NCBI RefSeq assembly: GCF_033807715.1
Contig: NC_084591.1
Coordinates: 32,154,590 to 32,218,589, forward strand
Length of the DNA: 64,000 nt
Origin: Cololabis saira
Lineage: Eukaryota > Chordata > Actinopteri > Beloniformes > Belonidae
Reading direction: 5' to 3'
Part shown: positions 13,701-22,359 of the stretch, piece after piece
Layout: each line of letters starts with the position of its first letter
Numbering within the stretch: the first letter of the stretch is position 1
The notes under the pieces: model-generated
What the model was told of the DNA's origin: nothing
Database searches by the model: none
Seen by the model: the letters and a program-made list of their open reading frames with translations, nothing else
Translations under genes and position numbers: made by a program

Positions 13701-16700
13701 AGGTTTTATGTTGTCCACCTGTATCTGAACAGGAGTTTCAGTGAATGCTACGGATGATAGCTATAGGGGTGAGTGAGGTAGCTCCCACTGTGCGGTAACT
13801 CAGATATTCTAACTTCAAATTAAAATACAACCCACAATCGTCCAAAACCCAGGAGCACGAGAGCAGTACTGCAGTGAGACGTTAAAAGAGAGGAGTGGGT
13901 TTGATTCTGGTTTGAAAGGACAAACTGAAACTAAAGACTGAGTCCTGTCAGTGGTATCTGGAATCCTTTAACCAAACCTGTAAGTTTCTCTCTGTTCTTC
14001 ATCCGCTTTCCTATCCCTCTTTTCCTGCTCTACCCGGCTGGTCTTCAGCAGGAGGGTCCCCCCCTTATGATCCCGGGCCTGATCCAGGTTTCATCCCTTT
14101 TAAAAGAAGAGTTTTTACCTGCCGTTGTTTATGTAATAATTGCTCTGGGGTCATATTCTGGTCTCTGGAGACCACTTGTGTTGTAATAGACGCTTTATAG
14201 ATCAAACTGAACTGAACTATAAAGACTGTAAAAACTCTAAAGTTTAGTTTTTCTTGAATACTCTATAGTTGATGTGTTATCCAGTGATTCTAAAGGACAC
14301 CGACATAAAAAGGATTAAGGTATTTTGTTGAAGGTGCTTTAATTCACTTTACAAACACACGTGAGATCATGATGATGGTGAAGTTGGCAGAAAAGAGGAG
14401 GAAGAGCAGAGGAGGTGGCTGGGAGGTGGAACTGACCAGAATGACTCCCAGCGTGTTGAGGTTTATGAGTTCTGTGTTGATGCTGTGAGTGTTGCACTGC
14501 AGCAAACTGGCCACCAGTCGGACCACGTTGAGCCTGGTGTTGCCCACCGGTGGGTCCAGGACTCCCCACGTCGTCTTCATCACGTTTTTCTGATGGAGAG
14601 CAGACACAGGTCAGTGGAGGAGCTGCAGACGGGACAGTGAAGCCGAGACGATTGCAGTGTTTGTACCTTTGGAGGTTCCAGTAGCAGCTGGTGAAAGTCT
14701 TTGAGTCGCGGCCTCACGGCCTCCAGGATGCTGTGGTTGACAGAGAATGAGGGGTGGGACATTCCTGGGGGGCACTCCATGTGACCCTCAAACCTACAAA
14801 GACAGAATGTTTGCACATCAAACAACATTGGCCCAGTTTCCCAGATCAGTTAAGTAGTTCTTAACAGCGAAAGACTTCTTTCAAACCATCTTAAGGAGCC
14901 TGTGAAAGAAGTCTTTCGCTGTTAAGAACTACTTAACTGATCTGGGAAACCGGGCCATTGTTATTTACAAAGTGACAAAACCGGCCTTTGCAAGAACCAG
15001 AACCCAGCCAAGACACACTCATCCTGATGTTCATGTATAGCAGGATCCGATCTAAACAGGACTAAAGAAAGACAGCCAGCGGTCTCGCTCAACCGAGGCT
15101 CTGTTGTAACGCACTTACACCCGTTTATTACCCTCAGTCCCATCTAAGATGATAAAACATCTTAGACATTATAGAGTAGTCCAACCGCAGAATATAGACC
15201 CTAACAACTGAGAGGTCAGAAGACATCGCTGACCCAGACTTCATCGTGGATGTTGTGTTCTGGTTCTGCTCTCAGCTGAGGTCATGCATGTTAAAGATAT
15301 GAAACGGGACATACGCCGGCCTCCTGGTCTCGAACAAGGTGAGCAGGATCTGGATCACGCTGACGATGGCGGATTCACTCTTCTCCTTCTCAAAGATGTT
15401 GGAGAGCAGCTGCTCCACTGTCTCCTGCCTGAGGAAGAAAAGGAATGAGTCGTCTCCATATCAAAATGTAGTCAGAACATTTTGAAGGTGCACATCGGGC
15501 ATTGACGGAGAAATGAACTTCATCCTTAAGAGAACATGACGCAAAGATAAAAAACTAAACACTAGAATGACAGAGCTGTTTAAATATTTACTGCCCTTGA
15601 CGGGTGGATTCTAGGTAGGTTTAGGTTCAGTAGGAAACATCCATAAATGTCTAATTATCTTGTGTTGTATGATTATTATCCAATTCTACTCTATGGAGTA
15701 CGACGAGTTGTCGCCTTTCTTGAATTAACACCGTTAGGGTCTCTTTTCTTTGGTGGTGGTGGGGGCTTTATTTGTGGTTTAGACAAAGTTTAGTTTTACC
15801 TCTTGCTCCATTTTATAATCTGTTTTATTAGTAAATTATTGATCAATAAAAGTATTGCTATTGATAAGATCCTAATGGCACCCATCCCCATCTTCAAGTG
15901 ATGCTGTGACACCAGACGTTTGGTGTCACGGTATGCGTACTTCAAAACCTGGCCAGCCGTACCACCCTTTCACCTCAATTTTCTTGTGTAAAAATCAGTT
16001 TCTGAAGTGACCATCTTGCCATAAAGGTCAGTGAAACCGGCAGCAGAACTAATCCTGTTGTTCAGTCTGTACTACATTCATACTTTTCAAGCGTGGCCAG
16101 AAGTGGGTCTGGTTCTGAGCAGCCCTGGACCTGAAAGATCTGGTCTCTGCTGAGTCTGATGATCTCACATAGGGACTGGGAGGCATTGGAGTGTCTCTGA
16201 AGACAAAAAAAAGACAAAAACATTCCATTATTCTGGCTCTAATCCCGTCTTCAAATCCACGCCTCGTCTATAACCCACGTCTTCATCTTGAGAAAACTGC
16301 ACCATGTCCACCAGCCTCTGGATGACCTTCTCCTCGTTCAACCACTGCAACGACACACGTGAGATCATCATCAAATACAGCAGACACGTATATCTAAAAG
16401 ACATTCAGTGGACGAACAAAATTCAAACCAATTTGGTTGATCTGAGAACCTTTTAACTTAAATTAATTATGCTAGAAAACAGAAGTGATAGTTTCTGTGA
16501 GCATCACTGGACCGAGGACAGGGACCGTTGTGCGTGGGCCTAGATTCAGGACTGGACACCAGTGGTCAGACAGCTAGACAGATCAGTCAGCACAACTGTG
16601 TCCTGGTCCAAACTGCTCAGTGTTGGAGATCTGGGATTAGGTCTGACTGAATAGTCACATTTTCTCTCCTCCTCCTCAAACTGTGAAATAAATGTGTTCT

Positions 16701-19700
16701 GTCTCTGAAAGCAGCATCATAAGACTACAGCTGTGTTTAGAAAACATGTTGGGGAGATAAGAGGACTCAAGACAAATACCTGCCCTGCTGCTGGACAGGT
16801 TGCAGCTGATAATCATCAGTGGAAACCAGGCTGATGGAGGCCTTCAGCAGCCTGGTCATGTTTATGATAGTGATCTGTTATTCTACTGTAGCAAGCATTT
16901 CACGTACAGATGCATCACTTCCCCTATTAATTTGCACTGCTGGCGTGTCGAGTTCACATCCAGGTTTATTTTGAGTCTGCGATATGTCCCCCGGCATGAG
17001 GCGTCCGATGTGTCCCTACTTGTTACTCACGTTGAGAACGTCCTGTCGTAGCTGCTGAGGTTCGATGCAGGTGAGCATCCTGAGGAGCAGGTCCATGATT
17101 GCTGATGTCCCGATGTGTTTGATCATCAGATCCACAAAGTCATCCCGCTTCCTCAGAAAGTTGACAATCTGGTGACACAGAAGCACACTTTTAACTCTTT
17201 CCGCATGGTTTCCGCAACAAACAACTGTTGTTCCGGATTTACCTGCTCAGGCTTTCGTCCTATCAGGATGGATAGCACTTTGGAGAAGAAACTGGCCAGT
17301 AGTGGGTTCAAAGGTGACTCATTCTTCAGGAAACCGTACAGTTTCATCAGCAGCTTCTCGTCTTCTCCCAGCCTGTCATTGATCTGACTCACATCTGATG
17401 TGAGCAGCTCACAAGAAATGTTGGGATACCTGCAGGAAACAAACAAACAAATCACATCCGAGACCAGAATCACCATGAGGCAGACGTATGATAAAAGTGT
17501 GCCATAAGAAAAAGACAAATAAGCGCTGGAGACAAAATACCGTATTTTCGCGACCATTAGCCGCACATAAAATTCTTTTTTTGTTTTAAAGAATGTGCTG
17601 CGCGCCCAATGAAACAGTGCGCTGTTTCTATTACCTGTATTACGGTAATGTAAGGCGGACGGCCACCATGAGAACAGTAAAGGGAGAAGGCGGCGTGTGA
17701 AGCACCCGTGAGTTGCGGACGTGATAGAGACCATCCACAGACGTTCAATGGGGGGGGGTATGGGTGTGAAGCACAGAGCGGGTGGAAGGAGCGTTTTAAC
17801 GGCCACCATTCGACTGAAAGCAGTAGCGCTGGCGGAAGAAATGAAAATTAAACATTTTCATGGAGGTCCGTCTTGGTGCTTTCGCTTCATGAAACAGTGC
17901 CAGCGCAGCAGCAGCGCCCGGCGGATTATATGGAAAAGATGGCGAGCTTCCGCTCATTCTGCAGCCGACACACCACCGACATGGACGAGGTGCCGCTCAC
18001 GTTCGACATCCCGGTGAATCACACCGGGATCTCAAGGACCGGGACCAGCACGGTGGGGGATACGCGCAACGGGGTATGAAAAGTCGTCATTTACTGTTGT
18101 GCTTGGCCACGCTGATGGACAGAAACCGCCTATGGTGATTTTTAAAAGAAAAACTTTGCCTAAAGAGACTTTTCCAGCCGGAGTCATTATAAAGGCAAAT
18201 TAAAAGGGCTGGCTGGATGAAGGGATGATGATCGAGTGGCTGAGGCAGGTCTATGTGCGGCGACCCGGTGGTTTTTTTCACACATCATGCGTGGGCTAAC
18301 GTGTCTGCTGGGACTGTTGTTCGGGCATTTGCAAAAGCCGGCATTTCCGAGGGGCTGCACGGCACAGAAAGTGACTGACAGCCAGGTAATTCGGACTGGC
18401 ACAGCTCAATTAGCGGAGCTCTTTAATGCAGAAACAGAGGATGAGGACTTTGAAGGGTTTGATTAATGTAAAAACTTAAATAAAATACAATCAAACTAAG
18501 TTTTGCTCCCGCTCTATTTTTAAATAAGCACACTTGTGTGCTTGGGTGTGTTTTGCAGCGCGCGGGCGTGTTTTGCGGCGCACGTGTGTGTGTGCGCGCT
18601 TTGTGTCTGTAGACGGCGCCTTTTGGGACGGTGGGCCGTATTTACACACAAAACTGAGGGTGCACCTTTCCAGGCGGTGCGCTGAATGGTCGTGAAAATA
18701 CGGTTATGATTCTCATGAAAACAGACGAAAAAGAGGCTTCAAAAAGGCCCATCAAGTATTGGATCCCTAAAATGGAAAGGAGGGTTGGTGTATGTGGTCC
18801 AGCTGCACTTCAGAGTCCAACGACACGTGAACGACTGGAATCTGTGCAGCGTGACTGATGGGAGACACTCGGACTGCTACGGGTGACCACTGCAATAACT
18901 CTGAAGAATCTTACCGTATTTTCACGACCATATGGCGCACTGTGTGGAAAGGCGCACCCTCAGTTTTGTGTGTCATTTTTGGTTTTAAAACACACATATG
19001 GCGCACCGACCCAAAAGGCGCGTCTACGGAGACGGAGCTGCACACACACGCGTTGCAAAACACACGCGCTAAAAATACAGCAGAAGCAAAACTTAGTTTG
19101 ATATTTTATTTCACTTTTCACATCAATCAAACCCTTCAAAGGTTCATATTCTGTTTCTGCATTAAAGAATTTAAAAAAACCACCAGGTTGCTGCACATAA
19201 ACCTGTCTCAGCCACTGATCATCTCCTCATCCATCCAGCCCTTTTCATTTCACTCTGGCTGGAAAAGTCTCTTTAGGGAACGCTTTTCTTTTAAAAATCC
19301 CGACCGCGGCGGTCCCGGGTCCCGCTCCCCGTTTGCTCCCTCGCGCTGGACCGGGTCCCGGGTCCCGGTCCGCCCCCCCCCCCGCGCTGGTCCCGCGGCG
19401 GACCGGGTCCCGGTCCGCCCCCCCCCCCCGCGCTGGTCCCGCGGCGGTCCCGGGTCCCGCGTCCCGGGACCCTCGCGCTGGACCCGCTCACACACACGCG
19501 CTGTCGGGGAGCCGGTACCGGGGTTTGTATCCGACAGGAGCTCCGTTAATTCAGCTGCGCCGGTCCGAATTTCCAGACCTGTCTCAGCTTCTTGATCACC
19601 ATCATCCCTTCATCCAGCCCCCTCTTTTCATTCACCCTTATAATGACTCCGGCTGGAAACGTCTTATGCAAAGTTTTTCTTTTAAAAATCACCATAAGTT

Positions 19701-20964
19701 TCTGTCCATCAGCTGCGCCAGTCCAGCACCACATAGGCTACATGAGAATCTGTGTGTCGCGCCGCGAATACACACACGCGCATGTCGGGATCCGGTACCG
19801 GGTTTGTAACCGACAGATTTGGCTGCAAATCTCGGAGAGTGAAGCTGATCTGACCTGAGACAGACCCCAGAAATCTCTGCTCTTAAAGCGGCCGGGAACC
19901 GGGTCATCGGACCCGCTTGGGGAACCAGGAAGTCGGCTGCAGCAACGCGCAACACCGCGCTGCTGCATCGGTTCCCGACATGCAAAACACGCGCGCTGCA
20001 GAACACTCACACACAAGTATGCTTATTTAAATAGAGCGGAGCAAAACTTAGCTTGATTGTATTTTATTTCACTTTACACATCAAGCAAATCCTTAAAAGT
20101 CTTCATCATCTGTTTCGCATTAAACAGCTCAGTGGATGGTCTCATTCAGCTTCACCCGCCCCCTTCTCTTTTTACCTTCTCATGGTGGCCGACCTGACAT
20201 TACCGTAATTCAGGTAATAGACACGGCGCACCGTTTCTTAAGGCGCCCGGCACATTTAAAAAAAAAAAAAAAAAAAGTTGCGCCTTATGGTCGCGAAAAT
20301 ACGGTACATGATTACTGCAACAATTAATTTAATGATCTTTTAATTTTTGTTGTGAATTGAATTTAAAATGTAAGACTATACGATCTATAAACCAGGACTG
20401 GTGTCTGTATGGTATTTACATCTTACTCCCCAGGTAGTTTTAGGAGAGGTAACGTGGAGATAAATGGATTCAACGGTTCCTGCAGCTTGGTTCTTTGGAC
20501 CTTACAACACCTTACTTTCACCTGAGAATGTCACCAATTCCTGCTCAATCTAAAACGGCTCGTTTGATCTCTTTACGGCTGCAGAGATTCAAGGTACGTC
20601 ACAAATAAGAGCTTTGATCAACGTTATTTTAATGTGAAAAGTACCACGACTGAACTCAAAACTATAAACCAGAACATGGAATTGAGGTAACTAGATGTAC
20701 ATTTGTACATGGGGAAGGAGATGCTCCCCTGTCTTACTTGTATTTGACCTTCTCCTCGACATCAGCACTGGGCTCCTGCGTGATGAAGGTAACCAGGTCC
20801 TCCATGCACTGTGGTCTCAGCAGGAAGTCCACCAGCTTGTGGTTGTGAGCCTTACACTCCTGCAGGACATCGTCCTCGTCCATGATCTCCATCAGCGTCA
20901 CATCCTCCTTCTCCAGGAGTGTGTCGATGTGGGACGTGGTGTGGAGGTCAAATTTCCAAAACAT
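1501..20964 (-). CDS. ppp6r3: ppp6r3, protein phosphatase 6 regulatory subunit 3 (SAPS family), 20 coding exons
   Basis: Seen: 20 exons on the minus strand join with consistent phases and GT/AG boundaries into 849 codons including the stop: 20964-20738, 17429-17243, 17168-17031, 16344-16279, 16196-16084, 15428-15315, 14793-14667, 14589-14437, 13461-13312, 13070-13006, 11246-11131, 9681-9596, 9522-9436, 7181-7084, 5860-5806, 5579-5449, 4335-4220, 3430-3226, 3151-3054, 1715-1501. The protein starts [20 protein letters not shown], typical of the family. Residues 1 to about 515 form the SAPS helical-repeat region; the rest is acidic, Ser/Pro-rich and probably disordered. Known of the family: SAPS subunits bind the PP6 catalytic subunit and direct its substrate choice in the cytoplasm. 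The motif [11 protein letters not shown] near the end favours paralogue 3 over 1 and 2. Length is close to vertebrate PPP6R3 (about 870). The true C-terminus is uncertain, because the last exon may be spliced to one left of the window. Confidence 0.93.
1915..2672 (+). mobile_element. L2/jockey-type LINE, 5'-truncated 3' end
   Basis: A decayed frame (2150-2300) reads [20 protein letters not shown] then a QFSLRYRG motif, the usual C-terminal end of L2/jockey-like reverse transcriptases. A T-rich 3'UTR follows, ending in (AATAAA)-like repeats near 2650-2672. Sits in the last ppp6r3 intron, opposite to the gene. Confidence 0.6.
3054..3151 (-). CDS. ppp6r3: ppp6r3 coding exon 19 (residues 745-777)
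   Basis: Encodes [20 protein letters not shown], matching the family pattern around NSPVxM. Donor GTAAGA. Phase agrees with both neighbours. Confidence 0.87.
3226..3430 (-). CDS. ppp6r3: ppp6r3 coding exon 18 (residues 677-744)
   Basis: Encodes [18 protein letters not shown], a Pro/Ser-rich stretch and [13 protein letters not shown]. The W-A-(D/S)-F-(S)-x-F motif matches the human C-terminal region; the Pro/Ser-rich part is fast-evolving. Confidence 0.88.
3520..4133 (-). mobile_element. hAT-type MITE, 614 bp, with 8-bp TSD GCGACCGT
   Basis: Ends TAGGACTGGCCGATAT and ATATCGCCCAGCCCTA are inverted repeats. Direct 8-bp copies GCGACCGT flank it (3512-3519 and 4134-4141), the hAT signature. It is a reverse-oriented copy of the element at 33209-33829. 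Open frames inside are shared by both copies and are repeat-derived, not genes. Confidence 0.88.
4220..4335 (-). CDS. ppp6r3: ppp6r3 coding exon 17 (residues 638-676)
   Basis: Encodes [20 protein letters not shown] then DPFEAPN and RMEVDT. Rich in Ser/Asp/Glu, like a CK2-type phosphoacceptor region. Donor GTTGGT is weak. Confidence 0.9.
4853..4935 (+). repeat. Interspersed repeat tail, copy of the 14050-14215 family
   Basis: GGGGTCATATTCTGGTCTCT followed by ACTTGTGTTGTAATA is shared with 14148-14200. This is a widely seen fish LINE/SINE 3' tail. No gene evidence in 4340-5440 beyond this. Confidence 0.45.
5449..5579 (-). CDS. ppp6r3: ppp6r3 coding exon 16 (residues 595-637)
   Basis: Encodes [20 protein letters not shown], then [17 protein letters not shown] and DAQRRP. 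The acidic SDEEDIW block is conserved in the family. Confidence 0.94.
5806..5860 (-). CDS. ppp6r3: ppp6r3 coding exon 15 (residues 576-594)
   Basis: Short exon encoding [18 protein letters not shown], matching the remembered family stretch FDRVSDINF. Donor GTAAGT. Confidence 0.92.
5870..7080. other. ppp6r3 intron, nothing recognised
   Basis: Ordinary AT-rich intron between coding exons 15 and 14. Short open frames on both strands have no recognisable family features. Confidence 0.5.
7084..7181 (-). CDS. ppp6r3: ppp6r3 coding exon 14 (residues 544-575)
   Basis: Encodes [20 protein letters not shown] and [10 protein letters not shown]. Donor GTGAGT splits an Asp codon. Confidence 0.93.
7190..9430. 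other. ppp6r3 intron between coding exons 14 and 13
   Basis: Mostly unassigned. The segment 8408-8863 looks like a MITE (listed separately). Open frames of 64-112 codons lack conserved motifs. Confidence 0.45.
8408..8863. mobile_element. Probable MITE with imperfect terminal inverted repeats
   Basis: Starts CCCAGTTTCCACTATGCGGT and ends in the approximate reverse complement (ACCGCACTGTCAATGAAATT then GGGG). No clear TSD. The class is not determined. Confidence 0.4.
9436..9522 (-). CDS. ppp6r3: ppp6r3 coding exon 13 (residues 515-543)
   Basis: 29 codons, phase 0. Encodes [20 protein letters not shown] and ends DSSLQQ. The Ser/Asp run is typical of the PPP6R3 linker. Confidence 0.93.
9596..9681 (-). 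CDS. ppp6r3: ppp6r3 coding exon 12 (residues 486-514)
   Basis: Encodes [18 protein letters not shown] and then [11 protein letters not shown], the end of the SAPS core. Donor GTGAGT. Confidence 0.92.
10234..10991 (+). mobile_element. PIF/Harbinger-type element, 758 bp, TSD TTA, with Myb/SANT-like relic
   Basis: Ends TGGTGCTTTTCCACTAGTAC and GTACTAGTGGAAAAGTGCCA are inverted repeats, flanked by TTA (10231-10233 and 10992-10994), a Harbinger-type 3-bp duplication. Inside (10555-10675) a plus-strand frame reads [20 protein letters not shown] then [12 protein letters not shown], like the Myb/SANT-like DNA-binding protein carried by Harbinger elements. A related element lies at 50588-51385. Confidence 0.8.
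11131..11246 (-). CDS. ppp6r3: ppp6r3 coding exon 11 (residues 447-485)
   Basis: Encodes [20 protein letters not shown] followed by VHNSDKGPN, a SAPS hallmark stretch. Donor GTAAGA. Confidence 0.94.
11345..12075 (-). pseudogene. Rex1-like LINE reverse transcriptase fossil
   Basis: Minus-strand frames read [17 protein letters not shown] and ITDYLTNT (decayed RT domain A-B region) and then [18 protein letters not shown], the same blocks as the better-preserved copy at 45.3-46.3 kb, with several frameshifts. It lies in ppp6r3 intron 11 in the same orientation as the gene. Continuing leftward there are remnants of the C-terminal part. Confidence 0.65.
12080..12700 (-). other. Possible upstream part of the Rex1-like LINE
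   Basis: An open minus-strand frame of 160 codons runs directly upstream of the RT fossil, reading toward it. No motif identifies it; it may be the 5' part of the same LINE. Not supported as a host gene. Confidence 0.3.
13006..13070 (-). CDS. ppp6r3: ppp6r3 coding exon 10 (residues 426-446)
   Basis: Short exon, [20 protein letters not shown] then EQ, with the Gln codon split by donor GTACGT. Confidence 0.92.
13312..13461 (-). CDS. ppp6r3: ppp6r3 coding exon 9 (residues 376-425)
   Basis: 50 codons. Encodes [20 protein letters not shown], then a variable linker, ending ILITH before donor GTAAGA. Confidence 0.93.
14040..14220 (+). repeat. Interspersed LINE/SINE-like tail
   Basis: Sequence running from GGTTTCATCCCTTTTAAAAG through GGGGTCATATTCTGGTCTCT to a TTGTGTTGTAATAGACGCTT end, shared in part with 4853-4935. 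This is a typical fish interspersed repeat tail. Confidence 0.5.
14437..14589 (-). CDS. ppp6r3: ppp6r3 coding exon 8 (residues 325-375)
   Basis: 51 codons, phase 0. Encodes [20 protein letters not shown], one of the most conserved SAPS blocks. Donor GTCAGT is slightly weaker than consensus. Confidence 0.95.
14667..14793 (-). CDS. ppp6r3: ppp6r3 coding exon 7 (residues 282-324)
   Basis: Encodes [19 protein letters not shown] and later LLLEPPK, a conserved SAPS stretch. One base at the start completes the codon from the previous exon. Confidence 0.93.
14831..14955. mobile_element. Hairpin (foldback) MITE, 125 bp, with CATTG direct repeats
   Basis: Left arm 14831-14882 and right arm 14904-14955 are reverse complements over 52 bases with one mismatch, separated by 21 bases. 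CATTG flanks both sides (14826-14830 and 14956-14960), consistent with a 5-bp target duplication. The transcript of ppp6r3 intron 6 would fold here. Confidence 0.8.
15315..15428 (-). CDS. ppp6r3: ppp6r3 coding exon 6 (residues 244-281)
   Basis: Encodes [19 protein letters not shown] followed by an Ile/Leu-rich helix and LFETRRP. It follows a pyrimidine-rich acceptor; the donor is GTATGT. Confidence 0.92.
15440..16080. other. ppp6r3 intron, nothing recognised
   Basis: AT-rich intron between coding exons 6 and 5; no repeat termini or conserved reading frame seen. Confidence 0.5.
16084..16196 (-). CDS. ppp6r3: ppp6r3 coding exon 5 (residues 207-243)
   Basis: Encodes [19 protein letters not shown] and ends LLATLEK, with the final codon split by donor GTATGA. 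Confidence 0.92.
16279..16344 (-). CDS. ppp6r3: ppp6r3 coding exon 4 (residues 185-206)
   Basis: 22 codons, [16 protein letters not shown] through SQDED, phase 0 at both ends. Too short to stand out as an open frame; recognised by family similarity and splice sites. Confidence 0.92.
17031..17168 (-). CDS. ppp6r3: ppp6r3 coding exon 3 (residues 139-184)
   Basis: 46 codons, phase 0 at both ends. Encodes [20 protein letters not shown] and a conserved [10 protein letters not shown] helix. Donor is GTGAGT. Confidence 0.95.
17243..17429 (-). CDS. ppp6r3: ppp6r3 coding exon 2 (residues 76-138)
   Basis: Begins with the base completing the split Lys, then [15 protein letters not shown], and ends RKPEQ before donor GTAAAT. 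The core [17 protein letters not shown] is strongly conserved in SAPS proteins. Confidence 0.95.
17540..18703 (+). mobile_element. Pogo-like (Tc1/mariner superfamily) element with decayed transposase
   Basis: Begins CCGTATTTTCGCGACCATTA and ends with the inverted match TGGTCGTGAAAATACGG. Left flank is TA, right flank TT (probably a mutated TA). Inside, plus-strand frames read [13 protein letters not shown] and, after a frameshift, [12 protein letters not shown] then [16 protein letters not shown], the start of the pogo/jerky-type DDE catalytic region, and later a decayed C-terminus [11 protein letters not shown]. Internally deleted and not functional as seen. Sits in the intron after coding exon 1 of ppp6r3. 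Confidence 0.75.
18914..20304 (-). mobile_element. Second pogo-like element, opposite orientation, TA-flanked and internally duplicated
   Basis: Ends CCGTATTTTCACGACCATAT and the inverted GGTCGCGAAAATACGG, with TA on both sides (18912-18913 and 20305-20306). Minus-strand matches to the transposase region of the neighbour occur twice (about 19200-19290 and 19565-19740), as do matches to its C-terminal/3' part (19040-19200 and 20000-20130). It looks like two partial copies joined, with a GC-rich tandem block between. Confidence 0.7.
19305..19500. repeat. GC-rich tandem block inside the second pogo-like element
   Basis: Units containing CGCGCTGGTCCCGCGGCGG, GGGTCCCGGTCC and runs of ten or more C recur two to three times. 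Extremely C/G-rich and not present in the first pogo-like copy. Long open frames here are composition artefacts. Confidence 0.65.
20305..20737. other. ppp6r3 intron between the second pogo-like element and coding exon 1
   Basis: Nothing recognised in this 430-base stretch. Confidence 0.45.
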
Positions 20965-20971
20965 GTTGATT
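20738..20971 (-). CDS. ppp6r3: ppp6r3 coding exon 1 (residues 1-75)
   Basis: The acceptor AG is at 20972-20973 and the start codon at 20962-20964, after only seven untranslated bases in this exon. So most of the 5'UTR lies in an upstream exon. The peptide [20 protein letters not shown] begins the SAPS domain. The donor GTAAG splits a Lys codon after two bases. Confidence 0.93.
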
Positions 20972-21192
20972 CTAAGACAAAGAGAAAAAAACACAAACAA
21001 TAAAATGTGAAATGTTATTTTACCTTTTATTTTGGAAAACAATCAACGCCCTTTTTTTGGTAGTGAATGATTTATACCGTACGAGGAAATATGTTCTAGT
21101 AGGATCACTAAGAAGTCTGCTCCATCAATCATGATCAACAAACCCCCAGCCCATAAGGCTGGGCCGGTTTCAGGAGGGATATACCACCGTCC

Positions 21193-21227
<35 letters not shown>

Positions 21228-21983
21228 GGAAAGGTGAATAAGCCAGACTGAAAAATGGTGCCGAACCACATGAACTTTTACATTAGACACTGCTGGCTGA
21301 ATAGCAGAGTTAATGGTTTACAGAGAGCACTGTAGTTAGTCTGTACTTTAAACTGTGTATGCGGGGAGGCCCCGGAGTCTTCTTCTGTTGTTGTTTGTAA
21401 GTAAAACAAATGGCTCATCATTTTCCAAAAGCTCATTCAATAAGAAGTCAGAGGAAATCATTTTAACTTGGACCTGCAGGGTGTGCTGGATGTTCACCAT
21501 CCTGCCATAAAACTACAGAAGACGACCCTTTCAGTTCTGTCAGCGTCTAAAAAAAAAAACTCAACAGGAAGTTCTGTGTAGAACTGGTAACAACCAAAAT
21601 CAGGTCAACGTGCAGCAAGAACACAGCATTTCAACCACAGACTTTTACTTTATTCACACTGATGATTTGTGACTGCGCTGCAGATGATTGGACCGGGTCA
21701 GATCGAACCTCTGCAGGCGAGTTTATCTCCAGTGCTGTGCTGCAGGTTTTATTTAAACTACCTGGATTATTTAGTAGTTTTTGTCATTTCAGCCCTGGCT
21801 GGGTCGCCTGAGGGACGGCATGTGAAGCTGACTTTCAAGCAAAAGGAAATCATCCTGAATATGTAATACTTCCTTAGTAATGTCTAAGAGGTCCTTGGTC
21901 TTTGAGGGTAAAATGATCACGTGGTTACCAAAATCATTACTGACAATACTGAGAAGAAACCACAGATACATGAACTACATGAG

Positions 21984-22347
21984 TAGGGCTGGGCGATTTT
22001 GGACAAAAATAAAATCCCGATTTTTTTCTCTGAAAACCCGATTTTCGATTTCGATTTTTTTGGTAAAACTACAAAAGACAATGGAATAAATTGTTTCAAA
22101 TATTTTATCTTTATTTTTAAAGAAAAATAGCAAACAAATGTCCCTATTGGGAATGAAGTGCAATTGAAAGATACTGTAAATCCTCCTTGAGTTTAGTAAA
22201 GTTTTCTTGAGCAAACAAAGATGACTAGACGAGCTCTGTCTGTAATGCAGCCAGCTGCAAAAAAGGAAAATCGATTTTCCTTTTTTAACATCGATTTTGA
22301 TTAATAAATCCGATTTAGATTTAAAATCGATTAATCGCACAGCCCTA
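21984..22347. mobile_element. hAT-type MITE, 364 bp, TSD TACATGAG
   Basis: Ends TAGGGCTGGGCGATTT and AATCGCACAGCCCTA, flanked by TACATGAG at 21976-21983 and 22348-22355. The interior is AT-rich with long imperfect inverted AATCGATTTT motifs. Confidence 0.88.
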
Positions 22348-22359
22348 TACATGAGCATG

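Noticed and set aside
18858..19809. 245- and 158-codon frames
   Set aside because: They cross a pogo-like element and a GC-rich tandem block and contain no conserved motif in this frame.
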